From: Salmonella enterica subsp. diarizonae
GTDB taxonomy: Bacteria; Pseudomonadota; Gammaproteobacteria; Enterobacterales; Enterobacteriaceae
Length of the DNA: 64,000 nucleotides
Reading direction: 5' to 3'
Assembly: GCF_008692785.1 (NCBI RefSeq)
Contig: NZ_VXJV01000004.1
Span: forward strand, 62,001 to 126,000
Part shown: in pieces, positions 43,517 through 54,203 of the stretch
Layout of the letters: every line of letters starts with the position of its first letter
Numbering within the stretch: position 1 is the first letter of the stretch
Position numbers and translations under genes: made by a program
The notes under the pieces: model-generated
Seen by the model: the letters and a program-made list of their open reading frames with translations, nothing else
Database searches by the model: none
What the model was told of the DNA's origin: nothing

Positions 43517-45061
43517 ATGACGTTGCCCTTTAAACCCCATCTCATCGCCCTTGTGTGCAGTGCCGGGTTATTTGCCGCTTCGGGCGTACTGTATGTTAAA
43601 AGCCGCGCCCCCGAAGCGCCCGCGCAGGCGACGGCTCCCGCCCCTGAACAAACGCAGGCATCCGTCCCCGCGCCTGTCGCGGAAACGACCTTTACCACTG
43701 CGCAAATCGATCAATGGGTCGCGCCTGTCGCGCTTTATCCCGATTCCCTGCTTTCGCAGGTGCTCATGGCCGCCACCTACCCGGCAAACGTGGTTCAGGC
43801 CGTCCAGTGGTCGCGAGATAACCCCACGCTGCAGGGCGACGCCGCTATTCAGGCGGTGGCCAGCCAACCGTGGGACCCCAGCGTCAAATCACTGGTCGCC
43901 TTTCCCCAGTTGATGGCGCTTATGGGCGAGAATCCGCAATGGGTGCAAAACCTGGGCGATGCGTTCTTAGCCCAACCGCAGGATGTGATGGATGCGGTAC
44001 AAAGGCTGCGTCTGCTGGCTCAACAAACCGGTTCGCTAAAATCGACGCCGCAGCAAATCGTCACCAGCGTGCCGAAGTCCAGCGCCTCTTCCGCCGTCAC
44101 GACGACAACCACCACATCCGCCAGTACGCCAGCGGCATCTTCGACCGTCATCAAAATTAAACCCGCGAATCCGCAGGTGGTGTACGTGCCGAACTATAAT
44201 CCCGCGACGGTGTATGGCGCCTGGCCCAATACCGCTTATCCGCCGGTGTATTTACCGCCCCCTCCGGGACAGCAGTTTGCCGATAGTTTTGTTAAAGGTT
44301 TTGGTTATAGTCTGGGCGTCGCCACCACCTATGCCTTGTTCAGCAGCATAGACTGGGATGATGACGATCATCACCACCATGACGACGACCATCATGGTGG
44401 TAACGGTTATCAACACAATGGCGATAATATCAATATCAATGTTAATAATTTCAACCGGATATCCGGGCAAAACCTGCCGGGCCAAACGATGGGCTGGCAG
44501 CATAATTCCACCTGGCGCAATGGCGTCCCCTATCCGAATAATACCGTTGCACAACGATTCCATCCCACCAACGTTAGCGGCGGGCTAAGCGCGACGCAGC
44601 AAGCGCCGGTGTCTCGCGATAGCCAGCGCCAGACGGCCATGGCGCAATTCCAACAGCGCAGCCATACGGCGAACGCTTCTTTGCCAGCGGCAAACGCCCG
44701 CGATGCCCAGCGTAAGGCGGCCTCTCAACAGTTAAATCAAATAGCCCGGCGTAATAATTATCGCGGTTATGACAATCAGCATGACAGCGCGCAGCGGCAG
44801 CCAGCGCAGCAGCATCCCTTATCGCTACAACAGCGTAACGCGGCGCATCAACGGATCGCATCCTCTACGCCGCAACAGCGTCAGGCGTTTCACCAGAATA
44901 TGCACGCCAATGTGTTTAGCGGGAACGACAGTCGCTCGCCGTCATGGCAATCACAACAGTTACGCGGCCAGGAAAGCCGCCTGGGTGGTCATTTAAACAC
45001 CGAGCAACGCGCCGCCGCGCGGGAACATTTTTCTGAACACCACGAATTTCATCGCCGTTAA
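43517..45061 (+). CDS. yacH: DUF3300 exported protein YacH
   Basis: A 514-aa protein. An N-terminal hydrophobic segment (LIALVCSAGLFAASGVLYV) and an Ala/Pro-rich linker lead to a DUF3300 domain (about residues 60-290; IDQWVAPVALYPDSLLSQVLMAATYP). Then come an Asp/His stretch (WDDDDHHHHDDDHHGG) that could bind metal and a long Gln/Arg/Asn-rich tail with HEFHRR at the end. E. coli carries a longer yacH at the same place. No function is established. The DUF2950 gene follows 12 bp later, so they are an operon. Confidence 0.85.
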   Translation: MTLPFKPHLIALVCSAGLFAASGVLYVKSRAPEAPAQATAPAPEQTQASVPAPVAETTFTTAQIDQWVAPVALYPDSLLSQVLMAATYPANVVQAVQWSRDNPTLQGDAAIQAVASQPWDPSVKSLVAFPQLMALMGENPQWVQNLGDAFLAQPQDVMDAVQRLRLLAQQTGSLKSTPQQIVTSVPKSSASSAVTTTTTTSASTPAASSTVIKIKPANPQVVYVPNYNPATVYGAWPNTAYPPVYLPPPPGQQFADSFVKGFGYSLGVATTYALFSSIDWDDDDHHHHDDDHHGGNGYQHNGDNININVNNFNRISGQNLPGQTMGWQHNSTWRNGVPYPNNTVAQRFHPTNVSGGLSATQQAPVSRDSQRQTAMAQFQQRSHTANASLPAANARDAQRKAASQQLNQIARRNNYRGYDNQHDSAQRQPAQQHPLSLQQRNAAHQRIASSTPQQRQAFHQNMHANVFSGNDSRSPSWQSQQLRGQESRLGGHLNTEQRAAAREHFSEHHEFHRR

Positions 45062-45073
45062 CCGGAGCAGATA

Positions 45074-45865
45074 ATGAAAAAGGTTATGTTAAGCGCTCTG
45101 TTACTGTCACTCCCCTGGCTGGGCTACGCGCAGGAACGGTTCTCCTCCCCGGAAGCAGCCGCCAGCGCCTTCGCCGCAGCGGTAGCCGGAAAAAGCGAAA
45201 CGCAGCTTACCGCGCTACTGGGCGATGACTGGCGGCAATTTCTGCCGCCAGAAGGCGCCGATCCAGAGGCCGTGGCCCGCTTCAATCGTGACTGGCGCGA
45301 AGGTCACCGCATTGTACAAAAAGATAATACGGCGCACCTGAATGTCGGACGAGAAGACTGGCAGCTCCCGGTACCGATGGTAAAAGAGGCTGGCGGCTGG
45401 CGCTTTGATATGGCGGCTGCCCAGGAGGAGATCCTCACACGTACCCTTGGGCGAAATGAACTTTCTACCTTACAGGCCATGCATGCTTACGTTGATGCGC
45501 AACAGGACTATTACCTGCAAAACCATCGCTGGGCACACAAGATAATCAGTAGCGAAGGCCAAAAAGATGGCCTGTACTGGCCAACCAAAGCAGGCGAAGC
45601 CCCCAGTCCGTTAGGCCCAAACTTTAGCCCCGCAGCTCCAGACGAGGGTTATCACGGCTACCATTTCCGCATTATCAGCGATAACGACGGTCACGGTACG
45701 GCGCTTCTGGCCTGGCCAATGCATTACGGCGAAACCGGGGTGATGAGTTTTATGGTCAACCAGGACGATCATATTTATCAGGCGGATTTAGGCAAGGACA
45801 CTGAGAGTAAAGTTAAGGCTATCACGCGTTTTGCGCCAGACGCGCAGTGGCAGGCCGCCGAATAA
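45074..45865 (+). CDS. DUF2950 family exported protein
   Basis: A 263-aa protein with a signal peptide (MKKVMLSALLLSLPWLGYAQ) and a DUF2950 domain over the rest (FSSPEAAASAFAAAVAG near the start; EGYHGYHFRIIS and WPMHYGETGVMSFMVN later). DUF2950 genes are commonly found beside DUF3300 genes, as here. The cellular role is unknown; a paired periplasmic function is inferred. The ribosome site is CCGGAG. Confidence 0.85.
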   Translation: MKKVMLSALLLSLPWLGYAQERFSSPEAAASAFAAAVAGKSETQLTALLGDDWRQFLPPEGADPEAVARFNRDWREGHRIVQKDNTAHLNVGREDWQLPVPMVKEAGGWRFDMAAAQEEILTRTLGRNELSTLQAMHAYVDAQQDYYLQNHRWAHKIISSEGQKDGLYWPTKAGEAPSPLGPNFSPAAPDEGYHGYHFRIISDNDGHGTALLAWPMHYGETGVMSFMVNQDDHIYQADLGKDTESKVKAITRFAPDAQWQAAE

Positions 45866-45902
45866 CCCGTAAGCGCCTGGCGTTATCGCCAGGCCATGAT
45901 CA

Positions 45903-46187
45903 TTACCCCTGATGCGGCATTAATTCCGGGTGGCCTTGTACCGGCGGCTTGTTGCTGGTCAGAGCGGCTTCATCAGCCTGGATGCTGCCGGAATTAGTCG
46001 CCCATACGCCTTCACGCGTGTGGGTGATCTGTTGATGCTGCGCATTCAAATCCTCGCCCATTGCCGCAATATGCGTACTTTCCGTACCACCGCTGTTAGT
46101 CGCCCAGGGAATAACGGGATCGCTGGCGAATGCCATGCCGGAAATCAACGTCGCGGTTAGCGCTGCTGTCGTCAGAAAAAGTTTCAT
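45903..46187 (-). CDS. Small exported protein with a duplicated WATNSG motif
   Basis: A 94-aa protein with a clear signal peptide (MKLFLTTAALTATLISGMAFA) and a hydrophilic mature part of about 73 residues. The segment PWATNSGGTES recurs as VWATNSGSIQA about 35 residues later, suggesting an internal duplication. ATG 46187 follows AGGA. It converges with the DUF2950 gene and lies downstream of lpd. I do not recognise the family; it is not part of the E. coli gene order known to me. Confidence 0.75.
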   Translation of the reverse strand: MKLFLTTAALTATLISGMAFASDPVIPWATNSGGTESTHIAAMGEDLNAQHQQITHTREGVWATNSGSIQADEAALTSNKPPVQGHPELMPHQG

Positions 46188-46523
46188 ATGTTAAATCCTA
46201 ATAATTTTCTCGCTATTATTTTAGCAAGTTATCAATTTCGGAGGTAATGACAAAGTAAGGAGAGATATTTCTTATGAAACAATTAGTTGGTTGAGAGTAG
46301 ACGACAAACACCCTGCTGACGGTATGAGGTATGAAAAGCGCACTTCTGCGGAAAAGATAAATTTTGTGGTTTCGTTATCCTTCGCCATCATTTGACACAT
46401 CTGATTTGCCACGCGTAAAAAAAGCGGCTACAAAGCCGCTTTTCTGGTCGGACGGTGCCTTGCCGGATGACGACTGACGTCTTATCCGGCCTACAACCAC
46501 CCGGTATTGCCACCCTCAGAAGA
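46188..46523. other. Intergenic region upstream of the small exported gene and downstream of lpd
   Basis: 336 bp. It holds the promoter region of the 94-aa gene, an lpd terminator and a REP unit (about 46447-46500, GCCGGATGACG...CTTATCCGGCCTAC). Nothing else is apparent. Confidence 0.6.
46417..46443 (-). terminator. Terminator downstream of lpd
   Basis: AGCGGCT (46423-46429) pairs with AGCCGCT (46434-46440); on the minus strand a run of seven Ts follows. Confidence 0.8.
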
Positions 46524-47948
46524 TTATTTCTTCTTCGCTTTCGGGTTCGGCAGGTCAGTAATGCTACCTTCGAAGATTTCCGCCGCCAGGCCCACAGACT
46601 CATGCAGAGTCGGGTGCGCATGAATGGTCAGCGCGATGTCTTCCGCATCACAGCCCATTTCGATCGCCAGTCCGATTTCACCCAGCAGCTCGCCACCATT
46701 GGTGCCGACAATCGCCCCGCCGATCACGCGGTGAGATTCTTTGTCGAAAATCAGTTTGGTCATACCGTCTGCGCAATCGGATGCGATAGCACGGCCAGAA
46801 GCTGCCCACGGGAAGGTGGCAGTTTCGTAGCTGATGCCTTTCTCTTTCGCTTCTTTCTCGGTCAGTCCAACCCATGCCACTTCTGGCTCCGTGTAGGCGA
46901 TGGACGGGATAACTTTCGGATCGAAGTAGTGTTTTTTACCGGCGATAACTTCAGCGGCAACGTGACCTTCGTGAACGCCTTTATGCGCCAGCATCGGCTG
47001 ACCGACGATATCGCCGATAGCGAAGATGTGCGGCACGTTAGTGCGCAACTGTTTGTCAACGCGGATAAAGCCACGGTCGTCAACTTCCACGCCAGCTTTG
47101 CCCGCATCGAGGTTTTTACCGTTCGGCACACGACCAATCGCCACCAGAACTGCATCATAACGCTGCGCTTCAGCGGGGGCTTTTTTGCCTTCCATCGAAA
47201 CGTAAATACCGTCTTCTTTCGCTTCAACGGCGGTCACTTTGGTTTCCAGCATCAGGTTAAATTTCTTGCCGATGCGCTTGGTGAAGACTTTAACGATGTC
47301 TTTATCAGCCGCCGGGATAACCTGGTCGAACATTTCAACCACGTCAATCTCTGAACCCAGCGAGTGGTATACGGTACCCATTTCCAGACCAATGATACCG
47401 CCGCCCATCACCAGCATACGCTTCGGCACTTCTTTCAGTTCCAGAGCGTCGGTAGAATCCCATACGCGCGGGTCTTCATGCGGAATAAACGGTAATTGGA
47501 TCGGACGAGAACCCGCCGCGATGATCGCGTTGTCGAAGTTGATCACGGTCTTGCCGTTTTCACCTTCCACTTCCAGGGTGTTAGCCCCGGTGAATTTACC
47601 CAGACCGTTGACCACTTTTACTTTACGGCCTTTCGCCATACCAGCCAGACCACCGGTCAGCTGGGTGATCACTTTCTCTTTCCAGGTACGAATTTTGTCA
47701 ATATCAGTTTTCGGCTCGCCGAAGACGATACCGTGCTCAGCCAACGCTTTCGCTTCTTCGATAACTTTTGCCACGTGCAGCAGAGCTTTAGAAGGGATAC
47801 AGCCGACGTTCAGACAAACACCGCCAAGGGTGTTGTAGCGTTCTACGATTACGGTTTCCAGACCTAAATCAGCGCAACGGAAAGCGGCAGAATAGCCTGC
47901 CGGGCCCGCCCCAAGTACCACGACCTGAGTTTTGATTTCAGTACTCAT
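46524..47948 (-). CDS. lpd: Dihydrolipoamide dehydrogenase (E3)
   Basis: A 474-aa FAD enzyme that reoxidises lipoyl groups of the pyruvate and 2-oxoglutarate dehydrogenase complexes and the glycine cleavage system. The FAD motif VVVLGAGPAGYSAA, the redox disulfide GGVCLNVGCIPSK, the NAD-binding GGGIIGLEMG and the C-terminal HAHPTLHE base region are intact. The start at 47948 is chosen over an adjacent ATG at 47951 for ribosome-site spacing. It follows aceF but behind a terminator, so it also has its own promoter. Confidence 0.97.
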   Translation of the reverse strand: MSTEIKTQVVVLGAGPAGYSAAFRCADLGLETVIVERYNTLGGVCLNVGCIPSKALLHVAKVIEEAKALAEHGIVFGEPKTDIDKIRTWKEKVITQLTGGLAGMAKGRKVKVVNGLGKFTGANTLEVEGENGKTVINFDNAIIAAGSRPIQLPFIPHEDPRVWDSTDALELKEVPKRMLVMGGGIIGLEMGTVYHSLGSEIDVVEMFDQVIPAADKDIVKVFTKRIGKKFNLMLETKVTAVEAKEDGIYVSMEGKKAPAEAQRYDAVLVAIGRVPNGKNLDAGKAGVEVDDRGFIRVDKQLRTNVPHIFAIGDIVGQPMLAHKGVHEGHVAAEVIAGKKHYFDPKVIPSIAYTEPEVAWVGLTEKEAKEKGISYETATFPWAASGRAIASDCADGMTKLIFDKESHRVIGGAIVGTNGGELLGEIGLAIEMGCDAEDIALTIHAHPTLHESVGLAAEIFEGSITDLPNPKAKKK

Positions 47949-48117
47949 CATGACCTCTTTATTTGTATCCGGCGGTCCGGGGTACTTGATCGCCCATCAT
48001 CCACCGGGTCGTTCTATCCGCCCGTATCTTACAAAATTGTTAACAATTTTGAAACAACAAACGGATCACGAATTATCGCTTTCGCTAATAACCTCACAAA
48101 CCACATGAGATTATCAG

Positions 48118-48147
48118 AAAAAAGCCGGCCGTCGGGCCGGCTTTTTT
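48118..48147 (-). terminator. Terminator after aceEF
   Basis: GCCGGCC and GGCCGGC form a 7-bp stem with loop GTCG, followed on the minus strand by six Ts. Confidence 0.9.
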
Positions 48148-48149
48148 GC

Positions 48150-50039
48150 TTACATCACCAAACGGCGAATGTCAGACAACATATTGTTGATAATGGTAAT
48201 GAAACGCGCACCATCAGCACCGTCGATCACACGGTGGTCGAAGGAAAGAGAGATAGGCATCATCAGACGCGGCACAAACTCTTTCCCATTCCACACTGGT
48301 TCCATCGCCGACTTAGAAACGCCGAGGATAGCCACTTCCGGCGCGTTGACAATCGGCGCGAAGTGGGTAGTTCCCAGGCCGCCGATACTGGAGATAGTGA
48401 AGCAACCACCCTGCATTTCGCCAGCGGTCAGCTTACCGTCACGCGCTTTTTTGGAGATAGTGGTCAATTCGCGAGACAATTCGGTCACACTCTTCTTATT
48501 CACGTCTTTAAAGACCGGAACCACCAGACCATTCGGGGTATCAACCGCCACGCCGATGTTGATGTATTTCTTCAGCGTCAGGCGCTGGCCGTCTTCAGAC
48601 AACGAACTGTTAAAGCGCGGCATCTGCTCCAGCGCAGCGGCAACCGCTTTCATGATGAAGACCACTGGCGTGTATTTCACATCCAGTTTGCGCTTCTCAG
48701 CCTCGGCGTTCTGCTGTTTACGGAACGCTTCCAGATCGGTGATATCGGTTTTGTCGAAGTGCGTAACGTGTGGGATCATCACCCAGTTACGGCTCAGGTT
48801 CGCGCCAGAGATTTTCTGGATACGACCCAATTCGACTTCTTCGATTTCGCCAAACTTGCTGAAGTCCACTTTCGGCCACGGCAGCATACCCGGGATACCG
48901 CCGCCCGCAGCGGCTGCCGATGCAGACTCGGCGCGTTTGATAGCCTCTTTCACGTAAGCCTGAACGTCTTCGCGCAGGATACGGCCTTTACGGCCAGTCC
49001 CTTTCACTTTCGCCAGGTTAACACCAAACTCGCGCGCCAAACGGCGAATCAGCGGGGTAGCGTGAACGTAAGCGTCGTTTTCAGCGAACTCAGATTTACT
49101 TTCCGCTTTGGCTGCAGGGGCAGCAGGCTTCTCAGCTTTCGCCGCCGGAGCCGACGCAGCCGCTTCTTGCTTAGCCGGTGCCGCCGCAGGCGCTGCGCCT
49201 TCTACTTCGAAGACCATAATCAGCGAGCCGGTTTTTACTTTATCGCCGGTGCTGATTTTGATTTCTTTCACGGTGCCCGCGAACGGCGCGGGAACTTCCA
49301 TGGAGGCTTTGTCGCCTTCCACGGTGATCAGCGACTGTTCAGCGGCAATTTTATCGCCCACTTTCACCATCACTTCGGTGACTTCAACTTCGTCGCCGCC
49401 GATGTCAGGTACGTTAACTTCTTTCGAGCCAGAGGCTGACGGAGCCGCTGCTGCTGGCGCCGCTTCGGCTTTCGCCGGGGCAGCCGCGCCCGCTTCGCCA
49501 GCGACTTCGAAGATCATAATCAGGGAGCCGGTAGACACTTTGTCGCCGGTGCTGATTTTGATCTCTTTCACGGTGCCCGCGAACGGTGCCGGCACTTCCA
49601 TAGAGGCTTTGTCGCCTTCTACAGTGATCAGAGACTGCTCAGCCGCAACGGTGTCGCCGACTTTAACCATCACTTCGGTAACTTCAACTTCGTCGCCGCC
49701 GATGTCCGGTACGTGTACTTCTTTCGCCGCTGCCGCAGCAGGTGCTGCTGCCGGAGCCGCTTCTTTCTTCTCTTCTGCCGGAGCAGGCGCAGCGTCAGAT
49801 GCACCGTCGGCGGAATCGAAAATCATAATCAGCTTGCCGGTCTCGGTTTTATCGCCGACAGAGACTTTGATCTCTTTCACGACGCCAGCCTGCGGAGACG
49901 GGACTTCCATAGAGGCTTTGTCGCCTTCTACGGTGATCAGCGACTGTTCAGCTTCCACTTTGTCGCCAACGTTGACCAGAATCTCGGTGATTTCAACTTC
50001 ATCTGTCCCGATGTCCGGTACTTTGATTTCGATAGCCAT
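48150..50039 (-). CDS. aceF: Pyruvate dehydrogenase E2, dihydrolipoamide acetyltransferase
   Basis: A 629-aa core subunit. Three nearly identical lipoyl domains carry lipoylated lysines at about K41, K144 and K244 ([10 protein letters not shown] each time), separated by Ala/Pro-rich linkers. Next are the peripheral-subunit-binding domain ([21 protein letters not shown]) and the catalytic domain ending with [15 protein letters not shown], which holds the active histidine. It starts 14 bp after aceE, so the two are cotranscribed from the pdhR promoter. Confidence 0.98.
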   Translation of the reverse strand: MAIEIKVPDIGTDEVEITEILVNVGDKVEAEQSLITVEGDKASMEVPSPQAGVVKEIKVSVGDKTETGKLIMIFDSADGASDAAPAPAEEKKEAAPAAAPAAAAAKEVHVPDIGGDEVEVTEVMVKVGDTVAAEQSLITVEGDKASMEVPAPFAGTVKEIKISTGDKVSTGSLIMIFEVAGEAGAAAPAKAEAAPAAAAPSASGSKEVNVPDIGGDEVEVTEVMVKVGDKIAAEQSLITVEGDKASMEVPAPFAGTVKEIKISTGDKVKTGSLIMVFEVEGAAPAAAPAKQEAAASAPAAKAEKPAAPAAKAESKSEFAENDAYVHATPLIRRLAREFGVNLAKVKGTGRKGRILREDVQAYVKEAIKRAESASAAAAGGGIPGMLPWPKVDFSKFGEIEEVELGRIQKISGANLSRNWVMIPHVTHFDKTDITDLEAFRKQQNAEAEKRKLDVKYTPVVFIMKAVAAALEQMPRFNSSLSEDGQRLTLKKYINIGVAVDTPNGLVVPVFKDVNKKSVTELSRELTTISKKARDGKLTAGEMQGGCFTISSIGGLGTTHFAPIVNAPEVAILGVSKSAMEPVWNGKEFVPRLMMPISLSFDHRVIDGADGARFITIINNMLSDIRRLVM

Positions 50040-50053
50040 TATTCTTTTACCTC

Positions 50054-52717
50054 TTACGCCAGACGCGGGTTAACTTTATCTGCATCGATGTTGAATTTGG
50101 TAATCGCATCCGCTACCACTTTCTTGTCGATTTCGCCACGTTTAGCCAGTTCGCCCAGCGCTGCGACAACCACATAAGAAGCATCAACTTCGAAGTGGTG
50201 ACGCAGGTTCTCACGGCTGTCGGAACGACCGAAGCCATCCGTCCCCAGTACGCGATAGTCGTCAGCCGGTACGTAAGTACGGACCTGCTCAGCGAACAGT
50301 TTCATATAGTCAGTAGAAGCAACCGCAGGTGCGTCGTTCATTACCTGAGCGATGTACGGTACGCGCGGGGTTTCCAGCGGGTGCAGCATGTTCCAGCGTT
50401 CACAATCCTGACCATCACGCGCCAGCTCGGTGAAAGAGGTCACGCTGTAGACGTCAGATCCTACACCGTAGTCTTTCGCCAGAATCTGTGCCGCTTCACG
50501 CACGTGACGCAGGATAGAACCGGAGCCTAAAAGCTGAACTTTACCTTTGCTACCTTCCAGAGTTTCGAGTTTGTAGATACCCTTACGGATACCTTCCTCG
50601 GCGCCTTCCGGCATCGCTGGCATGTGGTAGTTTTCGTTCAGCGTGGTGATGTAGTAGTAAACGTTCTCTTGTTTCTCACCGTACATACGCTCCAGACCAT
50701 CATGCATGATGACCGCCACTTCATACGCGTAAGATGGATCGTAAGAGATACAGTTCGGGATAGTCAGCGACTGAATGTGGCTGTGACCATCTTCGTGCTG
50801 TAGACCTTCGCCGTTAAGCGTAGTACGACCCGAAGTCCCGCCGATCAGGAAGCCACGAGCCTGCTGATCGCCTGCTGCCCAGCACAGGTCGCCAATACGC
50901 TGGAACCCGAACATGGAGTAGTAGATGTAGAACGGAATCATCGGCAGATTATTGGTGCTGTAAGAGGTCGCCGCAGCCAGCCAGGATGCGCCTGCACCCA
51001 GCTCGTTGATACCTTCCTGCAGAATCTGGCCTTTCTCGTCTTCTTTGTAGTACGCGACCTGCTCACGGTCCTGCGGAGTATACTGCTGGCCGTTCGGGCT
51101 GTAGATACCAATCTGACGGAACAGACCTTCCATACCGAAAGTACGCGCTTCGTCGGCGATGATCGGTACCAGGCGGTCTTTGATCGACTTGTTCTTCAGC
51201 ATCACGTTCAGGGCACGCACAAACGCGATAGTGGTGGAAATCTCTTTGTTCTGCTCTTCCAGCAGCGCGCCGAAATCTGAAAGTTGAGGCAGCTCTAACT
51301 TCTCGGTGAAGTTCGGCTGACGGCTTGGCAGGTAGCCGTGCAGCGCCTGACGGCGTTCATGCAGGTATTTGTGTTCTTCAGAACCTTCCGGGAAGGTAAT
51401 GTACGGCAGTTTTTCGATATCAGCATCAGCAACCGGCACGTTGAAACGATCGCGGACGTAACGCACGCCGTCCATGTTCATTTTCTTCACCTGGTGGGCA
51501 ATGTTTTTGCCTTCGGCAGAGTCGCCCATGCCGTAACCTTTGATGGTGTGGGCCAGAATTACCGTTGCTTTGCCCTTGGTGTCCTGCGCTTTTTTCAGTG
51601 CCGCGTAGACTTTCTTCGGATCGTGACCACCACGGTTCAGCGCCCAAATTTGCTCGTCAGTCCAGTCGGCCACCAACGCGGCGGTTTCCGGGTATTTACC
51701 GAAGAAGTGCTCACGCACGTAAGCGCCGTCTTTGGATTTGAAAGTCTGGTAGTCGCCATCAACGGTTTCGTTCATCAGCTGGATAAGCTTACCGCTGGTA
51801 TCTTTACGCAGCAGCTCATCCCAACGACCACCCCACATCACCTTGATCACGTTCCAGCCAGCGCCTTCGAAGATGCCTTCCAGTTCGTTAACGATTTTGC
51901 CGTTACCGGTGACCGGGCCGTCAAGACGCTGCAGGTTACAGTTGATAACAAAAACCAGGTTGTCCAGTTTTTCACGGGTGGCGATGGTGATGGCGCCTTT
52001 GGATTCCGGTTCGTCCATCTCGCCATCGCCCAGGAAGGCGTAAACGGTCTGTTTAGAGGTATCTTTCAGGCCGCGGTGTTCCAGATATTTCAGAAACTTC
52101 GCCTGATAAATAGCGCCGATTGGGCCCAGCCCCATCGAAACGGTCGGGAACTGCCAGAATTCTGGCATCAGTTTCGGGTGCGGATAGGAAGAGAGGCCAT
52201 TGCCATGCACTTCCTGACGGAAGTTGTCCATCTGCTCCTGGGTAAGACGACCTTCCAGGAACGCGCGAGCGTATACGCCCGGAGAGATGTGGCCCTGGAA
52301 GTACACCAGATCGCCGCCATCCTGTTCGTTGCGCGCACGGAAGAAATGGTTGAAGCAGACATCATAAATCGTGGCGGAAGACTGGAAGGACGCCATGTGG
52401 CCACCCAATTCAAGGTCTTTTTTAGACGCGCGCAGCACGGTCATGATGGCGTTCCAGCGGATAGCAGAACGAATGCGACGTTCCAGCTCCAGATTGCCCG
52501 GGTATTCCGGTTCGTCTTCAACGGCAATAGTGTTGATGTAATTACTGGCCCCTGCACCTGCCGCTACTTTCACGCCGCCTTTGCGAGCTTCAGAAAGCAG
52601 TTGGTCAATCAGATACTGAGCGCGCTCAACACCTTCTTCACGGATGACCGATTCGATCGCCTGTAGCCAGTCGCGAGTTTCGATCGGATCCACGTCATTT
52701 GGGAAACGTTCTGACAT
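50054..52717 (-). CDS. aceE: Pyruvate dehydrogenase E1 component
   Basis: An 887-aa homodimeric thiamine-diphosphate enzyme that decarboxylates pyruvate and acetylates the E2 lipoyl group. The ThDP motif runs from [10 protein letters not shown] to [12 protein letters not shown], and the N-terminal segment needed for E2 binding is present. The length equals the E. coli enzyme. It lies about 160 bp downstream of pdhR and is followed by aceF. Confidence 0.98.
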   Translation of the reverse strand: MSERFPNDVDPIETRDWLQAIESVIREEGVERAQYLIDQLLSEARKGGVKVAAGAGASNYINTIAVEDEPEYPGNLELERRIRSAIRWNAIMTVLRASKKDLELGGHMASFQSSATIYDVCFNHFFRARNEQDGGDLVYFQGHISPGVYARAFLEGRLTQEQMDNFRQEVHGNGLSSYPHPKLMPEFWQFPTVSMGLGPIGAIYQAKFLKYLEHRGLKDTSKQTVYAFLGDGEMDEPESKGAITIATREKLDNLVFVINCNLQRLDGPVTGNGKIVNELEGIFEGAGWNVIKVMWGGRWDELLRKDTSGKLIQLMNETVDGDYQTFKSKDGAYVREHFFGKYPETAALVADWTDEQIWALNRGGHDPKKVYAALKKAQDTKGKATVILAHTIKGYGMGDSAEGKNIAHQVKKMNMDGVRYVRDRFNVPVADADIEKLPYITFPEGSEEHKYLHERRQALHGYLPSRQPNFTEKLELPQLSDFGALLEEQNKEISTTIAFVRALNVMLKNKSIKDRLVPIIADEARTFGMEGLFRQIGIYSPNGQQYTPQDREQVAYYKEDEKGQILQEGINELGAGASWLAAATSYSTNNLPMIPFYIYYSMFGFQRIGDLCWAAGDQQARGFLIGGTSGRTTLNGEGLQHEDGHSHIQSLTIPNCISYDPSYAYEVAVIMHDGLERMYGEKQENVYYYITTLNENYHMPAMPEGAEEGIRKGIYKLETLEGSKGKVQLLGSGSILRHVREAAQILAKDYGVGSDVYSVTSFTELARDGQDCERWNMLHPLETPRVPYIAQVMNDAPAVASTDYMKLFAEQVRTYVPADDYRVLGTDGFGRSDSRENLRHHFEVDASYVVVAALGELAKRGEIDKKVVADAITKFNIDADKVNPRLA

Positions 52718-52876
52718 GGGGGTATTCCTTATCTATCTAATACGTTGAGTTATCTGGAACCTGTCCCATTAAACTTTCGTAAGAAAGCTTAATAAGACAG
52801 GTTCTGCGTTTAGTTGCCGCGCACATTTTTGCGCGTTATTCACAACATCTTCTGGTTAACGTTCTGCCAGAAAAAA

Positions 52877-53641
52877 CTAATTCTTGCGTTGTTCCAGACG
52901 GCGTAAAGCGCGTTCACGACGGCTCTCTTCGCGGCTTCTGTCCAACATAATCTCTTCGATAAACGCCAGATGGCGATGTGAAGCTTCACGCGCTTCTTCT
53001 GGTTTTCCGGCCATAATGGCTTCAAATATACGGGTACGATGCGTACTCACCAGAGGCAGCATTTCACGACGCGCATACAGCAACTCGAAGTTCTGCCGCA
53101 CGTTTTGCGCCAGCATCGGTTCCATACACCTTAGCAGATGAAGCAATACCACGTTGTGCGCCGCTTCGGTGACGGCGATTTGATACTGAAGCACGGCTTC
53201 GGACTCGGCATCCAGATCGCCGGACTCTTGCGCCAGCTCAATGGCGTGGTGCAGCTCGCGAATACGGTCTTTATCTTCGTCGGTACTACGCAGCGCCGCG
53301 TAATAAGCCGCAATGCCTTCCAGCGCATGGCGCGTTTCGAGCAGGTCAAACTGGGATTCAGGGTGATCGGAGAGCAGTTCCACCAGCGGGTCGCTAAAGC
53401 TCTGCCACAGGCTGCTCTGCACAAAGGTTCCGCCGCCCTGACGACGAAGCAACAATCCCTTCGCTTCGAGACGTTGAATCGCCTCACGCAAGGAGGGACG
53501 GGAAACGTCGAACTGTTTTGCCAGTTCACGTTCCGGCGGGAGTTTTTCTCCGGGGCGCAATGTCCCCTCAAGGATTAAAAACTCCAGTTGCTGCTCGATC
53601 ACATCGGAGAGTTTTGGTTGGCGAATTTTGCTGTAGGCCAT
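52877..53641 (-). CDS. pdhR: Pyruvate dehydrogenase complex repressor PdhR (GntR/FadR family)
   Basis: A 254-aa pyruvate-responsive repressor of its own operon and of respiratory genes. The winged-helix domain ([23 protein letters not shown], about residues 42-64) is followed by an all-helical FCD effector domain with the expected Asp/His positions. The gene is first in pdhR-aceEF; its operator lies just upstream. A basic C-terminal end ([19 protein letters not shown]) matches E. coli. Confidence 0.97.
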   Translation of the reverse strand: MAYSKIRQPKLSDVIEQQLEFLILEGTLRPGEKLPPERELAKQFDVSRPSLREAIQRLEAKGLLLRRQGGGTFVQSSLWQSFSDPLVELLSDHPESQFDLLETRHALEGIAAYYAALRSTDEDKDRIRELHHAIELAQESGDLDAESEAVLQYQIAVTEAAHNVVLLHLLRCMEPMLAQNVRQNFELLYARREMLPLVSTHRTRIFEAIMAGKPEEAREASHRHLAFIEEIMLDRSREESRRERALRRLEQRKN

Positions 53642-53673
53642 GATTCCCTGTCTTAAGCCATTTGCCCGGAGTC

Positions 53674-53690
53674 AATTGGTCTTACCAATT
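53674..53690. promoter_or_regulatory. PdhR operator
   Basis: AATTGGTCTTACCAATT is a perfect dyad fitting the PdhR consensus ATTGGT-N3-ACCAAT. It lies 33-49 bp upstream of the pdhR start, indicating autoregulation. Confidence 0.88.
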
Positions 53691-54096
53691 TCATGTCTGT
53701 GACGCTAAAGTAACAAAGTATTCACCTTCTGTCCATACAGGTTTTGATTGAAATCAGTAAAGGAGGCACATTTTAACAAGATTACAGAAATCGCGTTTCA
53801 AAATTGTAACTGCGCACAAATGTTAAATTTACCCACCAGGAGGTAGATTTAACGTATTTGAAACGATAAAAAATCGCATTTGAACCGATTCAACAACAAG
53901 TTGAATGTATTTTTATGCATAAATAATGAATAAAAACAAATCAACCTCTATAAGGGAAAATAAAAGGAGGTATTTACAAGTGCTTTCTTTTTACGCAACT
54001 CGTCATCACCCCTGCACAAAGCAGGTGCATTCGCGCCCACATACCATTATTCTGATAAAGACAAAAGAGTAGCAGTGACATTTAATAAAAAGGCGA

Positions 54097-54114
54097 TGTA
54101 AATAAATCAATACA
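54097..54114 (+). promoter_or_regulatory. TyrR-like box upstream of aroP
   Basis: TGTAAATAAATCAATACA resembles TGTAAA-N6-TTTACA. In E. coli, aroP is repressed by TyrR with aromatic amino acids, so this is a plausible operator. Confidence 0.6.
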
Positions 54115-54203
54115 AAAAGCGGAATTGCAAACTTACACACGCACTACTGCATCGTTCAAAATAAGCGCGTTATGAATAAACAGCGCACCATACACGAGGT
54201 TTT

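Larger units (their letters stand above)
53642..54203. other. Divergent pdhR-aroP intergenic region
   Basis: About 560 bp without a credible gene. It holds the pdhR promoter/operator at the left and the aroP control region at the right. A hairpin, CACCCCTGC-N3-AAGCAGGTG-like near 54008-54030, and several AT-rich tracts lie between. No mobile element was seen. Confidence 0.5.

Noticed and set aside
48150-50039. Repetitive DNA in aceF as a repeat element
   Set aside because: The repeats encode the three lipoyl domains, a normal feature of E2.
48105-50073. Several long ORFs antisense to aceF
   Set aside because: They mirror the repeated lipoyl domains and Ala/Pro linkers of aceF and show no independent gene features.
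51338-52666. Long ORF antisense to aceE
   Set aside because: It is a codon-bias shadow of the strongly conserved aceE gene; no domain, start signal or context.
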